Of a stretch of 64,000 nucleotides of DNA, positions 37,558-47,114 are shown piece by piece (positions within the stretch are counted from its first letter, which is position 1; each line of letters opens with the position of its first letter). The stretch comes from CAJCIW01 sp963833965 (GTDB lineage Bacteria; Chlamydiota; Chlamydiia; Chlamydiales; Rhabdochlamydiaceae). Under the pieces are notes generated by a model. The model did not search any database. It was given only the letters and a program-made list of their open reading frames with translations, and was not told the origin of the DNA. The stretch covers positions 248,001 through 312,000 of the forward strand of contig CAWHZZ010000003.1 of NCBI GenBank assembly GCA_963833965.1, given 5' to 3'. A program made the translations under genes and the position numbers.

Positions 37558-40419
37558 CTAATTAGTACTATTCGTAGTTGTAGTAGTTGTAGTAGTTGTA
37601 GTAGTAGTATTCGATGTCACAGTCGGGGGATTCAAAGAGGCCTCATGGGCATTTTGTAAAACGGGCAAGGCTGTGTCCTTCAAGAACTTTTGAGCTTCAC
37701 CGAGCAATAGCTTTATATTTGCGACAACTCCCTTCAAAGAAATGTCGGGGCTCGGATGCGCCCAAAGCATCTTGGGCGTATTTTTTATTTTAAAGCCTTC
37801 CTCGAGATCGGGGCACTGTTTAAGGGCTTCCAGGTCGTCGATGATCTGCGCGGACAAACTGTTATTTTTGTTCTCAGCCGGATAGCGCACCTTGTAGGAG
37901 AGTTCCTGAGTGTAATCCGCGAGCGCTCCCATCTTCAAACCGAGGACGTCTGAGAGGGTTTTGAGGTCATGCTGGACGCTCGTATGCCCCGTCTTATAAT
38001 GCTCGATGCAGTGAAAAATCGTTTCGATCGACTCTTGCAATTGGAGCAAGCTCGAAACTATCCATGTCGACAGCTCTTGCACGTCGGTGGCTTTATTCAT
38101 TTGTCGAATGCTCACCTCTAGCATTTTCAGGGCCGCAACCGCCTGCTTGACCTTTAAGAGCAGCGGATGGTTTGCAGAGAGTTTACCTTGAAAAGTCTGA
38201 AGATTCTGTTGAATTCCCGCGAACATTTGTTCAGGGAAAGCATTGAGTGTGTTTTTTACATGCGGATGAGAAGATGCCGATTGCAGTGCAGATGTATCCT
38301 GGTCCAATAAATTTTCGACGAGCTCACAGCTGTTTTCCACGATTTCTTCTACAGTCCCCTTCAACTCTTGCGGAGAGTATGGACGCCCATCGGCGATCTT
38401 GAATAATTTGTCCAAAACAGCGGGGATTTCAACATGTAATGTTGTGAAATACCAATTTCTTTGGCTTGTGAAAAAATAGCGGACCCAGTTGTTGGCTAAA
38501 AAGAGCTGGTGGACAGCAGGAGGATAGGCTTTGAAATCGGGTTCATACTGACGATGATACTCTTTTAAATTGTGGGTCACCGTAAAAGAAGCCTGTTCCT
38601 GCTTTAAACGAAAGCGGTAAGCCTGTTCCATGATTTTTTGAGCAGAGGCGGCGCAAGTGGTGAGCAAGGATAAGTGTTGGGGCGAGTTAGAAGCCGTTTT
38701 TGCTAGCGTCTTTTGAATCACCGCGAGGTGATCCAAATGCCAAATCACCTGTCTCAGCGACGCGGAAGGGTTTTGCTCGTAAAGCTCTACCAATTTCTCT
38801 CGTAAACGCTCGACCCGCGTCAGAGAAGGAGCGGCCAAGCGGATTGCCGCCATGGTCGTTGATGTTGTTGCAGTAGTGGTTGTTGAGGTGGTCGTCGTCG
38901 TGGTTGTTGTCGTGGTTGTTGAGGAGTTACTCTTTGAGGAGGGTGACGTTGAAGGAGTGGCCGTTGTTGTGGTTGTCGTTGCGTTGGGTGATGTTGACGA
39001 GATTGTTGTATTGGGCGGCATTCCTGAGGTTTTCTTAGAGCCGTTTTCGGTAGAGTCTTTTTTCTTATTCGAAGTATTAGAGGCTTTTGCTTTTTTGTTT
39101 TTGTTCTTGTTTTTGTGGGCATTGGAAGAATTTTGCTTCGGCTTTTCTTTCGCAAGTAGCAACTCTTTTTCTGCATTCTCATCAAAATGTTGGATTTCGG
39201 CCTTCGATGTCTTTGGGAGAATCCCCTGCTTTTCATACTGTTCCCATAGCTCATTAGAACCTCTTATTGCCTCCAGAACCGATACAAGGGCGTCTAAAGG
39301 GTTGTCTAAATAATTATATTTTAGTTTTACGCACTCAGAATAATCCATCAAAGTTGAGAACAAAGGATGATTTAAATGTATCTTTGATCCCTTAACGGTG
39401 ACTTTTAAATTCGGTTCCTCTTTTATATTTGACAAAATCGGTTCTAAATCGGTCGCTGCGTCGCAAACGAACTGGCTGGTTTGAACAATTCTATCTTCGA
39501 TTGCCTTGATTGCTGCATTATCGCGCAAATTCAACGAGGAAAGATCCTTCATGATCTCCTTCATTGTAAAGGCATAGTGTATAATCATTTCAGAAACAGA
39601 CAAATCGCTATCTGCTAACTTGGGGTCGAGGTGCGTTGACAAAGTCAATCGAAAAAATTCATCCTCTAATTCCTTAGTGGGCAGCCTGGGAATTTTTGTC
39701 AGCATTGCGCTGCCAACCCAATGGATGTCTTTCAATACCTGATGCAAAATCAAAGAAAAGGCCTCAAGAAGCTGTCCATGGCTGATGGGCATCGGAAAAT
39801 AGGTAGAGGGTTTTTCTGCATTGTTTGGCAATCGATGAGATGACGTGTAGTTGCTCGGCAAATTTACTCCGCCCAATGTCATATTCGCGATGTATTGGAT
39901 AGTAAGAATTTCGGACCAAAGATTCACCATCTGATCGAATTTTTCCAGCTTGGCGTCCACCTGACTTAATTTAGTTTTTAATTGACTCATAAAGGCCTGG
40001 ATTTCTTTGTTGTCCTTTGGCCAGATTTGAGTGTGATTTTTAGCAAGAAGCCGCTTGAGTTGATTGAACTCTCGGTCGAGATTATCATCTCTTAGATCGA
40101 GTTGATTTTGATAATGTTCAACGAGCTCGTCGACAAATGTAAAAAATATTGTCCTGATAGGGAAGGGGATATGAAACTCTTTGATGCTGTGATCAATGTT
40201 CCCAAGCTCCTTTAGTAATTGGACGGCTCTTGGGATCTTCTCGGTAATCAGCTTCTTAAAAATAGCAATTGCGGTATTCAGGGGTAAATTGGCATTGTAC
40301 ATCTGAAAAAGAAGTCTACTTCCTGGCAGTGTTTCCCATGTTTCCACAGGAATAGCAGCTACAATATCGTTCCTTTGGACTTGATGATTAGTATTTTGTG
40401 TATTGTTATTTACTGACAT
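37558..40419 (-). CDS. poly-threonine helical protein, 953 aa
   Basis: Layout: leader MSVNNNTQNTNHQVQRND (residues 1-18); helical region (about 36-410); Lys/Asn/Ser-rich segment (about 415-462); Ser/Thr tract with up to 11 consecutive Thr (about 465-523); second helical domain (about 525-930); poly-Thr C-terminal tail (about 937-953). No enzyme motif or signal peptide. The Thr tracts are written in mixed ACN codons, so simple slippage is not the main source. The leader is shared with the neighbouring truncated paralogue, and MSxxNNTQ with the 1853-aa protein. A consensus promoter lies 33 bases upstream. A mucin-like linker in a secreted protein is an attractive reading; function unknown. Confidence 0.85.
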   Translation of the reverse strand: MSVNNNTQNTNHQVQRNDIVAAIPVETWETLPGSRLLFQMYNANLPLNTAIAIFKKLITEKIPRAVQLLKELGNIDHSIKEFHIPFPIRTIFFTFVDELVEHYQNQLDLRDDNLDREFNQLKRLLAKNHTQIWPKDNKEIQAFMSQLKTKLSQVDAKLEKFDQMVNLWSEILTIQYIANMTLGGVNLPSNYTSSHRLPNNAEKPSTYFPMPISHGQLLEAFSLILHQVLKDIHWVGSAMLTKIPRLPTKELEDEFFRLTLSTHLDPKLADSDLSVSEMIIHYAFTMKEIMKDLSSLNLRDNAAIKAIEDRIVQTSQFVCDAATDLEPILSNIKEEPNLKVTVKGSKIHLNHPLFSTLMDYSECVKLKYNYLDNPLDALVSVLEAIRGSNELWEQYEKQGILPKTSKAEIQHFDENAEKELLLAKEKPKQNSSNAHKNKNKNKKAKASNTSNKKKDSTENGSKKTSGMPPNTTISSTSPNATTTTTTATPSTSPSSKSNSSTTTTTTTTTTTSTTTTATTSTTMAAIRLAAPSLTRVERLREKLVELYEQNPSASLRQVIWHLDHLAVIQKTLAKTASNSPQHLSLLTTCAASAQKIMEQAYRFRLKQEQASFTVTHNLKEYHRQYEPDFKAYPPAVHQLFLANNWVRYFFTSQRNWYFTTLHVEIPAVLDKLFKIADGRPYSPQELKGTVEEIVENSCELVENLLDQDTSALQSASSHPHVKNTLNAFPEQMFAGIQQNLQTFQGKLSANHPLLLKVKQAVAALKMLEVSIRQMNKATDVQELSTWIVSSLLQLQESIETIFHCIEHYKTGHTSVQHDLKTLSDVLGLKMGALADYTQELSYKVRYPAENKNNSLSAQIIDDLEALKQCPDLEEGFKIKNTPKMLWAHPSPDISLKGVVANIKLLLGEAQKFLKDTALPVLQNAHEASLNPPTVTSNTTTTTTTTTTTTNSTN

Positions 40420-40451
40420 AAATATTAAATTGTTAATTATTATAATTAAAT

Positions 40452-40480
40452 ATTATACATACAATTTAATTAAAAGTCAA
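40452..40480 (-). promoter_or_regulatory. near-consensus promoter of the 953-aa gene
   Basis: Minus strand: TTGACT at 40480-40475, a 17-base spacer, TATAAT at 40457-40452. The same position in the truncated paralogue keeps TTGACT but has CAAACT instead of TATAAT. Confidence 0.8.
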
Positions 40481-40535
40481 CTATTGTGATTTTTTTATTA
40501 AAGCATTAAGTCGCTGATAATTAGCGGCTTGTGAT

Positions 40536-42285
40536 TTATACGTTCTTGGTTTCGCTTTTCGGGAGGAAAGAGTCCTCATGGGCCTTTTGCAAAGCGGGAA
40601 GCGCTGTCTCTTTCAAGAACTTTTGAGCTTCACTGAGCAATAACTGCATCTTTGCGACCACTCCCTTTAGAGAGATATCGGGGCTCGGATGCGCCCAAAG
40701 CCTTTTAGGGGTATTTTGCAACTTAAAGCCCTGTTCGAGATCGGGGAATTCTTTGAGAGCCTCCAGATCGTCGATGATCTGAGCGGACAAGCTGCTATTC
40801 TTGTTCTCAGCGGGATAGCGGACTTTATAGGAGAGCTCGTGGGTGTATTGGGCGAGGTGCCCCATCTCCAAATCGATGGCGGTTGCGAGGCTTTTCAGCT
40901 CATGCTGGCTGCTCATTTCCCCCTTCTTATATTGCTCGATGCAGTGAAAAATCGTTTCGATCGACTCTTGCAATTGGAGCAAGCTGGAAACTGTCCATGT
41001 CGAAAGCTCTTGCACGTCGGTGGCTTTATTCATTTGCCGGATGCTCACCTCGAGCATTTTCAGAGCGGCCACGCCCTGTTTAACTTGTAAAAGTAACGGG
41101 TGGTTTGTAGGAAGTTTGCCTTGAAAATTTTCAAGCTTCTGCTGAATTCCTGCAAACATTTGATCAGGGAAAGCGTGGACGGAAATTGTTTCATGCGGAG
41201 GGTAGGAAGGCGAGAGGGCAGCCGAATTCTGGTTCAATAAGTCTTCCACTAGCTCACAGCTGTTGTCGACGAGTTCTTCCACAGTGATCCTCAGCTCTTG
41301 CGGAGAATATGGCTGCCCGTCGGCGATCTTGAACAATTGATCCAAAATGGTGGGGATTTGGACGTGTAATGTTGTGAAATACCAATTTCTATGGTTTGTG
41401 AAAAAATAGCGGACCCAGTTGTTGGCTAAAAAGAGCTGGTGGACAGCAGGGGGATAGGCTTTGAAATGAGGGTCGTACTGCCGGTGGTACTCCTTTAAAT
41501 TGTGGGTCATTGTAAAAGAGGCCTGTTCCTGTTTTAAACAAAAGCGATAGGCCTGTTCATTGATTTTTTGAGCGGAGACGGCGCAGGTGGTGAGCAAGCA
41601 CAAGTGCCCCGAGGAAGAAGAAGCCGTTTTTGCTAGTGTCTTTTGAATGACCGCCAGATGGTCTAGATGCCAGATCACTTGCCTCAACGACGAGGAAGGA
41701 TTTTGCTCGAAAAGCTCGGCCAATTTTGCTCTTAAACGCTCAACTCGCGTTAGGGAAGGAGCGACCAAACTGGTTGTAGTCGTCGTCGTCGCTGTGGTTG
41801 TAGTCGTCGTTGTAGTGGTTGTAGTCGTCGTGGTTGGTTCTGCCGAAGTTTTCTTTGAGCCGTTTTCCGGAGAGTTTTTTTTCTTGTTCGAAGGATGCGA
41901 AGTTTTCGCTTTTTTGTTTTTCTTGTTCTTTTGCGCATTGGAAGAATTTTGATGTTTCTTTTTTCCCTCCTCCCTAGCTAGCAATTCTTGCTCTGCTTTG
42001 TCATGATCATAATGTTTGACGACTGAGGAACGCGGTTTGGGCGGGGGGACTCCATCCTTTTCATACTGATCCCAAATTTTATTAGAATTTTGAATTCCTT
42101 TTATAATTGATAAAAGCGCAGATATTGGTTTGTCGAGATAATTATTTTTCAATATCAGAAGCGCCGGAATGATAAATAATATATCTCCCTGGGTACGTTT
42201 CCCACGCCTCCACAGGAAACTCAGCGACGATATCATCTCTTTTGACTTGATGGTTAGTACTTTGTGTATTGTTATTGATTGACAT
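40536..42285 (-). pseudogene. truncated paralogue of the 953-aa poly-Thr protein
   Basis: The original start is ATG 42285: MSINNNTQSTNHQVKRDD continues through AEFPVEAWETYPGR, matching residues 1-34 of the 953-aa protein, then hits a stop within about 14 codons. A different frame (open from 42236) carries NYLDKPISALLSIIKGIQ and the rest of the paralogue to the C-terminus, including a Thr tract, FLANNWVRYFFT and EVSIRQMNKATDVQEL, nearly identical to the long copy. Relative to that copy about 320 residues (roughly 37-358) are missing and the join is out of frame. The poly-Thr tail is also gone. The 3' 500 codons are well preserved, so the event is recent or the fragment is still used. Confidence 0.85.
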
Positions 42286-42317
42286 ATTTATTAAATTGTT
42301 TGCTACTATTATTAAAT

Positions 42318-42346
42318 AGTTTGCTTACATTTCAAAAAAAAGTCAA
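42318..42346 (-). promoter_or_regulatory. decayed promoter of the truncated paralogue
   Basis: Minus strand: TTGACT at 42346-42341, a 17-base spacer and CAAACT at 42323-42318, where the intact copy has TATAAT. Homologous position and spacing argue that the -10 box was lost. Confidence 0.5.
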
Positions 42347-42386
42347 TCATTTTAATTTTCTTTTCAAAATTTTAAGTCATTGAAAG

Positions 42387-43514
42387 TCAGTATATTAAGT
42401 TTCTAATTATGTGCGCGACAATCTCAATCGTCTGATCGATTTCTGTACGCGTAGTATTCCTGCTTAAAGAAAAGCGGATGGCCGATCTAGCCATTTGAGG
42501 GGGAATCCCCATATTGACGAGGATGCGTGAGGGTTCTAGAGCTCCCGAGGAGCAGGCGGAGCCGTGGCTGGCCGCGATGCCTGCCAAATCGAGAGCGATC
42601 ATAAGATCTTCTCCGTTGATGTCGGGGAAGGAAAGGTTGGACACGTTGCAGATTCTCTTGCCCGCACCATTGACGATCACCGGGAAGCCCTTTTCCATCA
42701 AGCCTGCCTCGAGCAGATCGCGAAGCATGGCCATGTGTTCTGTTGCTTGGGGCAGCTGTTCCTTAAGCAGCTCAATGGCCTTGGCGAGGCCGATGATGCC
42801 AGCGAGGTTTTCTGTCCCGGGGCGCAAGTTGTATTCCTGCTGTCCGCCGGTGATGAGTGCATGGAGTTTGATAGGGAAGCGGACAATGGCTAAGCCGACG
42901 CCTTTTGGCGCGTGAAGCTTGTGCCCTGAAAAACCAATCCCGGAAATACCGGGATGAAGGTGGAAGAGCTCTTTGCCTAGCCAAGCGACGCCGTCGACGA
43001 TCAAGGGAATGCCGGCCTTCAAAGCGATTTGTCCGATGGCATCGAGATTGTGCTTGACCCCAGTTTCATTATTGACGGCGATCAGAGCGATGAAACGGGT
43101 ATCGGAGCGGATCGCCTTTTGAATTTCTTCTGGACGTACCGCGCCGAGAAGCCCCGCTTGCAAATAGGAAACCTCGAGGCCCTTTTTTTCTAGGTCGGTT
43201 AGTGTGCTGTGGACGCAGGAGTGCTCGATGTTGGAGGCAATCGCATGTCCGCTCACAGGGCCGGGAAAGAAACCGCGGAGCATGAGGTTCATCGCTTCCG
43301 TTCCGCCGGAAGTGAAAATCACTTCGTGGGGCTTGACCTGGAAAAAGGCGGCGATCGATTCCCGCGCGCTTTGCAAATGCCGCTTCGCTTCCTGGCCAAA
43401 ATAATGGTAGGACGAGGGATTGCCAGGCGTCGCGGAAAGATGCGGCAGCATCGCCTCTAAAACGCGTGGGTCGACGCCCGTTGTCGCATTGTTATCTAAA
43501 TAAATCCTTTTCAT
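42387..43514 (-). CDS. NifS/IscS-type cysteine desulfurase
   Basis: PLP enzyme that removes sulfur from cysteine for Fe-S clusters and thiolated cofactors. 375 residues. Motifs: YLDNNATTGVDPRVLEAM (residues 5-22), IASNIEHSCVHST, the PLP lysine in GFSGHKLHAPKGVG (about 197-210), RPGTENLAGIIGL, and the catalytic Cys in SHGSACSSGALEPSRIL (about 319-335). The enzyme looks intact. Its start lies 23 bp inside the PP2C gene, and both follow the serpin. The NifS-PP2C pairing is also found in Chlamydia (CT258-CT259, from memory). No IscU-like scaffold is in the window. Confidence 0.93.
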   Translation of the reverse strand: MKRIYLDNNATTGVDPRVLEAMLPHLSATPGNPSSYHYFGQEAKRHLQSARESIAAFFQVKPHEVIFTSGGTEAMNLMLRGFFPGPVSGHAIASNIEHSCVHSTLTDLEKKGLEVSYLQAGLLGAVRPEEIQKAIRSDTRFIALIAVNNETGVKHNLDAIGQIALKAGIPLIVDGVAWLGKELFHLHPGISGIGFSGHKLHAPKGVGLAIVRFPIKLHALITGGQQEYNLRPGTENLAGIIGLAKAIELLKEQLPQATEHMAMLRDLLEAGLMEKGFPVIVNGAGKRICNVSNLSFPDINGEDLMIALDLAGIAASHGSACSSGALEPSRILVNMGIPPQMARSAIRFSLSRNTTRTEIDQTIEIVAHIIRNLIY

Positions 43515-44211
43515 CGTTGATCTTCACTAAAAGAAGGGTAATATTATCATTTCCGCCTTTTTCTAGCGCAGATTCAACGAGGTTTTTTCCCATTTCTTCC
43601 AAAGACAATGGGGAGGAGAGGATGCTGGTAATCGTCTGCTCTTCGACATAGTCTGATAGGCCATCGCTGCAAAGCATATAAATATCTTTTGAGTGCAAAG
43701 GGATAACGCCGATATCGGGCAGCACTTCCGCATGCGTCCCAATCGCGCGGGTGATCACATTCCGCGTGAGAAGCGCAGACTCTTTGTTGGTAATGGCTTG
43801 GCGCAGGGAATGGTCTTCGGTGAGCCGTTGTAATTTGTTGCGATAGCGGTAAAGCCGGCTGTCGCCGATATGGCCATAAATTAAAAAATTATCTACCAGC
43901 AAAAAGCAGGAAAGAGTCGTCCCCATCCCCGCGTAATCGGGATGATCGTGGGATTCTTTGAAGACTTTGCTGTTTGCGATGGCAATTGCGTCGCGTAACA
44001 ATCTGCAGGCCTCCTCCACGGTAGGACGCTCTGAAAGAGACCGAATCGACTTGCGCATGCTTTCGACAGCGAACGATGCGGCCACCTCTCCTGCTTGGTG
44101 TCCCCCCATCCCGTCGGCCAAAACGTAGAATTGTTTGGAGGGTTCTGCCCACCAAACGTCTTCATTATTGTTTCGAACGAAGCCCGTTTCCGAGATGCCG
44201 AAAAATTTCAT
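43492..44211 (-). CDS. PP2C-family serine/threonine phosphatase
   Basis: Mn/Mg-dependent protein phosphatase of 239 residues. All metal-site motifs are present: the N-terminal ISETGFVRNNNEDVWW (Asp), VLADGMGGHQAGEVA (about residues 31-45), GHIGDSRLYRYR, MLCSDGLSDYVEE (about 175-187), and GGNDNITLLLVKI (about 218-230). Presumed partner of a Hanks-type kinase elsewhere in the genome. Its start overlaps the serpin stop by 4 bp and its end overlaps the desulfurase by 23 bp, so the three are almost certainly one transcript. Confidence 0.94.
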   Translation of the reverse strand: MKFFGISETGFVRNNNEDVWWAEPSKQFYVLADGMGGHQAGEVAASFAVESMRKSIRSLSERPTVEEACRLLRDAIAIANSKVFKESHDHPDYAGMGTTLSCFLLVDNFLIYGHIGDSRLYRYRNKLQRLTEDHSLRQAITNKESALLTRNVITRAIGTHAEVLPDIGVIPLHSKDIYMLCSDGLSDYVEEQTITSILSSPLSLEEMGKNLVESALEKGGNDNITLLLVKINDEKDLFR

Positions 44212-45437
44212 GGGCGTTCGTTTTCATCAGGTTGGAGGAGTTTCCCCATAAATAGGACTTCTTTGGATTTTAAATCGATGATGAAAAACAGAAAAGGGTG
44301 GTCTGCATCGAAGAGGATCGGCGCTTTTTCTTGAGGGATTGCCGTAACATTCATGCCCGCACTGGTCGCAGCGGCGGCCGTGACCCCTTTTTCATCGAGA
44401 TCAAAATAGGCCAAAGTGACCACTTTATTTAAGAATAGGTCGCGCATCCCATCGACGCCGGTGAAATTCGCATTCGAATCAAAGGCGTCGTCCATCCCTA
44501 AATCCTGCAGCGGTTTGTTCAATTCATAACGGCTGGAAAAAGTGAATTTGGGAAGCGAAAGTTCAACACGCTCAATTTTTAAAGCAGCGACCCAATCGTT
44601 GAACGAGGTGTCTAGCTCATGGACCATGGCAGAGAAATTATCTGCAGATTTCGGAAGCAGCGCGAGAAAAGCGAGCTGGCCTCCCTGGTTTGTCGTTCCA
44701 GAAAAGGGCAACGCGACCCCCTGAAGAAGCTCATTTTCAAAATAGGGGACAGATAGCGTTCCATGCATCATTGAGGCCGTGATCGTGTCGTTAGCAGCGG
44801 TATAAAAAGTCGCATCGTGAGTGTCCTCCGGTTCGAAGGCATGAACCCAGCTCCCTTGAAAATACACTGCATTGGTCAGAACGAGGCGAGTCATTTTGTT
44901 GATGTCGTCGCTACTCAAAAGTTTAGGAATTTTGCCTTGAGTCTGTTGAGAGGTCCATCCATTGATCGCCTCCAGCGCTTTCTGCGGATCGGCAAAATTG
45001 AGGATCCCTAATTTGGCTTTGAACTGCTGCTCGATTGCATATCGAAAATCGGTGAGAAGGAACGTTCCTTGGTCGACCCAAAGCGCGTTTGCGACATTCA
45101 GTTTGAATGTTGTCTCACTGTTTTTTTGAGGCATCAACGATTGATTGAGTGTAAAAGCGGCTTTCGGAAGATTTTTTCTGTCAACTTTCAAATGAAGCGC
45201 TGATTGCATCTGCGATTGTGTCTCTCCTCTTGCCCCTAAATAGACCATGGAGAGGCATGTCGAGATCGAATAGGGGGAGAAGACGAGATTTTGGTTCTCA
45301 GACTCTAAAAGGGGATAGAACGAAAAAGCGAATTCCGTCTGTCCTTCAGTGAGAGCGGAAACATCGCTGTTTACGTCGGCATAAAGATAAGAAGAAGCAA
45401 GTGCCAAGATCGAACAAAGAAATTTATTAAAGTTCAT
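44208..45437 (-). CDS. secreted serpin (serine/cysteine protease inhibitor)
   Basis: 409 residues. Signal peptide MNFNKFLCSILALASSYLYA. Serpin core features: NLVFSPYSISTCLSMVYLGA (about residues 51-70), GETQSQMQ, NAVYFQGSWVHAFEPEDTHD with the family breach/shutter block, and the C-terminal DADHPFLFFIIDLKSKEVLF. The reactive-centre loop begins DEKGVTAAAATSAGMNVTAI; the Gly followed by small residues is the hinge of an inhibitory serpin. The scissile P1 residue is uncertain (a Thr, Gln or Lys in TAIPQEK) because the loop is a few residues longer than usual. The target could be a host or own protease. It sits in a tight minus-strand run just after a CPBP protease gene. Confidence 0.92.
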   Translation of the reverse strand: MNFNKFLCSILALASSYLYADVNSDVSALTEGQTEFAFSFYPLLESENQNLVFSPYSISTCLSMVYLGARGETQSQMQSALHLKVDRKNLPKAAFTLNQSLMPQKNSETTFKLNVANALWVDQGTFLLTDFRYAIEQQFKAKLGILNFADPQKALEAINGWTSQQTQGKIPKLLSSDDINKMTRLVLTNAVYFQGSWVHAFEPEDTHDATFYTAANDTITASMMHGTLSVPYFENELLQGVALPFSGTTNQGGQLAFLALLPKSADNFSAMVHELDTSFNDWVAALKIERVELSLPKFTFSSRYELNKPLQDLGMDDAFDSNANFTGVDGMRDLFLNKVVTLAYFDLDEKGVTAAAATSAGMNVTAIPQEKAPILFDADHPFLFFIIDLKSKEVLFMGKLLQPDENERP

Positions 45438-45442
45438 GTTAT

Positions 45443-46381
45443 TTATCCGTCGTTAAAAAAAATTATCCTCATCGTGCTTACAAAATTGAATGTCATGTGT
45501 AAAGCGATCGAAGCAAACAATGAGGCCTGTCTTTCGTAGATGAATCCGAGAAAAAACGCAAACGTGAATAACGTCGCAACAAGGGAAATGTTGCCGACCC
45601 CCTGACTCGTGGAAAAATGAAAAAGGGCAAAACAGAACGCTGTGAGGAGGATGGCCTTAACCGGGCTCATGTAGCGTTTAAAAAAGGTTTGCAGGCATCC
45701 GCGAAAGATAAACTCCTCGATGACCGGAGCTGCCAGCAAGATCGTGAACAAAGCGACAAAGAGCAGGGGCGGAGAATCCAGAGCTTTTTTCAGGTAGTGA
45801 ACGGCGACCTGCTCATAGTTTTGAAAACCGAAAAAATAATAGAGCAACATATCCGTGAGCTGGCCAACTGCGATCACAAGGGGAAAGGCGATGAACCATG
45901 AGAGGATGCCCATTAATATATCTGTCAGGATCGGTTTGGGATGGGGAATGCTCCAATCTTTCCATATTTTTTTGAATTTGCCTGTACCTTGCGTCAGAGA
46001 AAAGAGATAAAAGAGCAAAAAAATACCGCCAAGGACAAAAAGTTGTACCCAGCCCATCGCAACGAGCGGAGGGCTTTTTTTAAGAATCGTGGTGTAGGTG
46101 GCGTTGACGAGATAGGCGGCTATCGGCGCAACAAGCATCGTCATGCCGAGATAAATCGCAAAAACAGCCAAAACAGTTTTAAAATTCACGTCCGAAGGCT
46201 TTTCTTTTCCGGCTGAATAGGGAAGAACAAAATATCTCCGCGATTTCGCGATCCAGAGAAGAATGGCCGCGATGATTCCGAATAAAATGATGCCATGAAG
46301 ATAGTCGGCGTACTCTTGAGGGCCGCTAGTACTCACTATGGTCATCGCCTTATAAAATCGCTCTTCTATTCCCTCATGCAT
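45443..46381 (-). CDS. CPBP-family intramembrane metalloprotease
   Basis: 312 residues with about eight hydrophobic helices. The CPBP (Abi, CAAX-protease-like) motifs are clear: VIEEFIFRGCLQTFF (EExxxR, about residues 221-235), FALFHFSTSQG (His, about 257-267) and the last HMTFNFV (about 296-302). Family members are prenyl-protease homologues, but in bacteria most have unknown substrates (bacteriocin immunity, signalling). Five bases separate it from the serpin gene and four from the lipoprotein upstream. Inner-membrane location. Confidence 0.9.
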   Translation of the reverse strand: MHEGIEERFYKAMTIVSTSGPQEYADYLHGIILFGIIAAILLWIAKSRRYFVLPYSAGKEKPSDVNFKTVLAVFAIYLGMTMLVAPIAAYLVNATYTTILKKSPPLVAMGWVQLFVLGGIFLLFYLFSLTQGTGKFKKIWKDWSIPHPKPILTDILMGILSWFIAFPLVIAVGQLTDMLLYYFFGFQNYEQVAVHYLKKALDSPPLLFVALFTILLAAPVIEEFIFRGCLQTFFKRYMSPVKAILLTAFCFALFHFSTSQGVGNISLVATLFTFAFFLGFIYERQASLFASIALHMTFNFVSTMRIIFFNDG

Positions 46382-46385
46382 GGTT

Positions 46386-47048
46386 TTACTGCGTCGAAGC
46401 CGTCACAATGTAGTCTTCGATGCGAGTGGCTATCTGTTTGGTAAAACCCGCATGGGCAAGACCAATTGGCGAAACGCCAAAACCATCGTCGCCCCATTCG
46501 ACTTGCAGGAAATTGGCCTGAGTGAGCGGCCTTGGAATATAGTGCGAATCGTGGACGAGCTCTTGCAAAATGATCTTTGGCTCATCTTTTCGCAAATCGA
46601 TGACCCGGACGCGCATGCTCATGTTCAATTCTACGGAATTGTTTTTGAGGTCGATCTGTTTTTTTCGGTTGATTTTAGGCACTTCCTCATGGTCGACAAG
46701 TTCGAGGAAGACGACGAATTCATCGCCTTGGAACGCCTTTTTTGTCCAAGCGATGTCGTGCCCAAAGGGATATCGGCTCTCTTTCATCTGCCGCAGTTTT
46801 TTTCGCACTTGCGACGCCTTATTGACTACCACGGTATCTTTCAAGGCGATCCTATTGTAGATCGCGCAGGAAAGCTCATCGGACAAATTCCAATTGTAGT
46901 CATTTTTCGTATTGTCGATGACCGGAACGATCGAAACGATTGGCTTCTTTTCCTCTTGATAGGAGGTAATGCTAGTATCATCATCGTCATCATTGCAGCC
47001 TCCCAGAAGAAGCGCCAAGAGAGAAATACCCAGTACAAAACGCGACAT
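46386..47048 (-). CDS. lipoprotein, CT253-like
   Basis: 220 residues with a lipoprotein signal peptide: MSRFVLGISLLALLLGGCND, lipobox LLGGC with Cys at residue 18, followed by an Asp-rich stretch (NDDDDD) that usually favours retention or surface sorting. The rest is a soluble alpha/beta region (VSIVPVIDNTKNDYNWNLSD, KRIALKDTVVV-like strands, DEFVVFLELVDHEEVP, MRVRVIDLRKDEPKIILQE). Chlamydiae have a conserved putative lipoprotein (CT253, from memory) next to lgt that it may correspond to; I am not certain. Function unknown. It would be lipidated by the Lgt encoded at 1.1 kb. Confidence 0.82.
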   Translation of the reverse strand: MSRFVLGISLLALLLGGCNDDDDDTSITSYQEEKKPIVSIVPVIDNTKNDYNWNLSDELSCAIYNRIALKDTVVVNKASQVRKKLRQMKESRYPFGHDIAWTKKAFQGDEFVVFLELVDHEEVPKINRKKQIDLKNNSVELNMSMRVRVIDLRKDEPKIILQELVHDSHYIPRPLTQANFLQVEWGDDGFGVSPIGLAHAGFTKQIATRIEDYIVTASTQ

Positions 47049-47114
47049 GAAATTCGCCTCCAGTCAAGTAAGTTAACCCTCACCATAGCAGAACTCGCCG
47101 TTTTTCGGTAGATC

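Noticed and set aside
38852..39313. Valine-rich 153-aa frame on the plus strand (similar at 41647-41952)
   Set aside because: Exact antisense of the poly-Thr tracts (ACN read as GTN/NGT); composition artefact.
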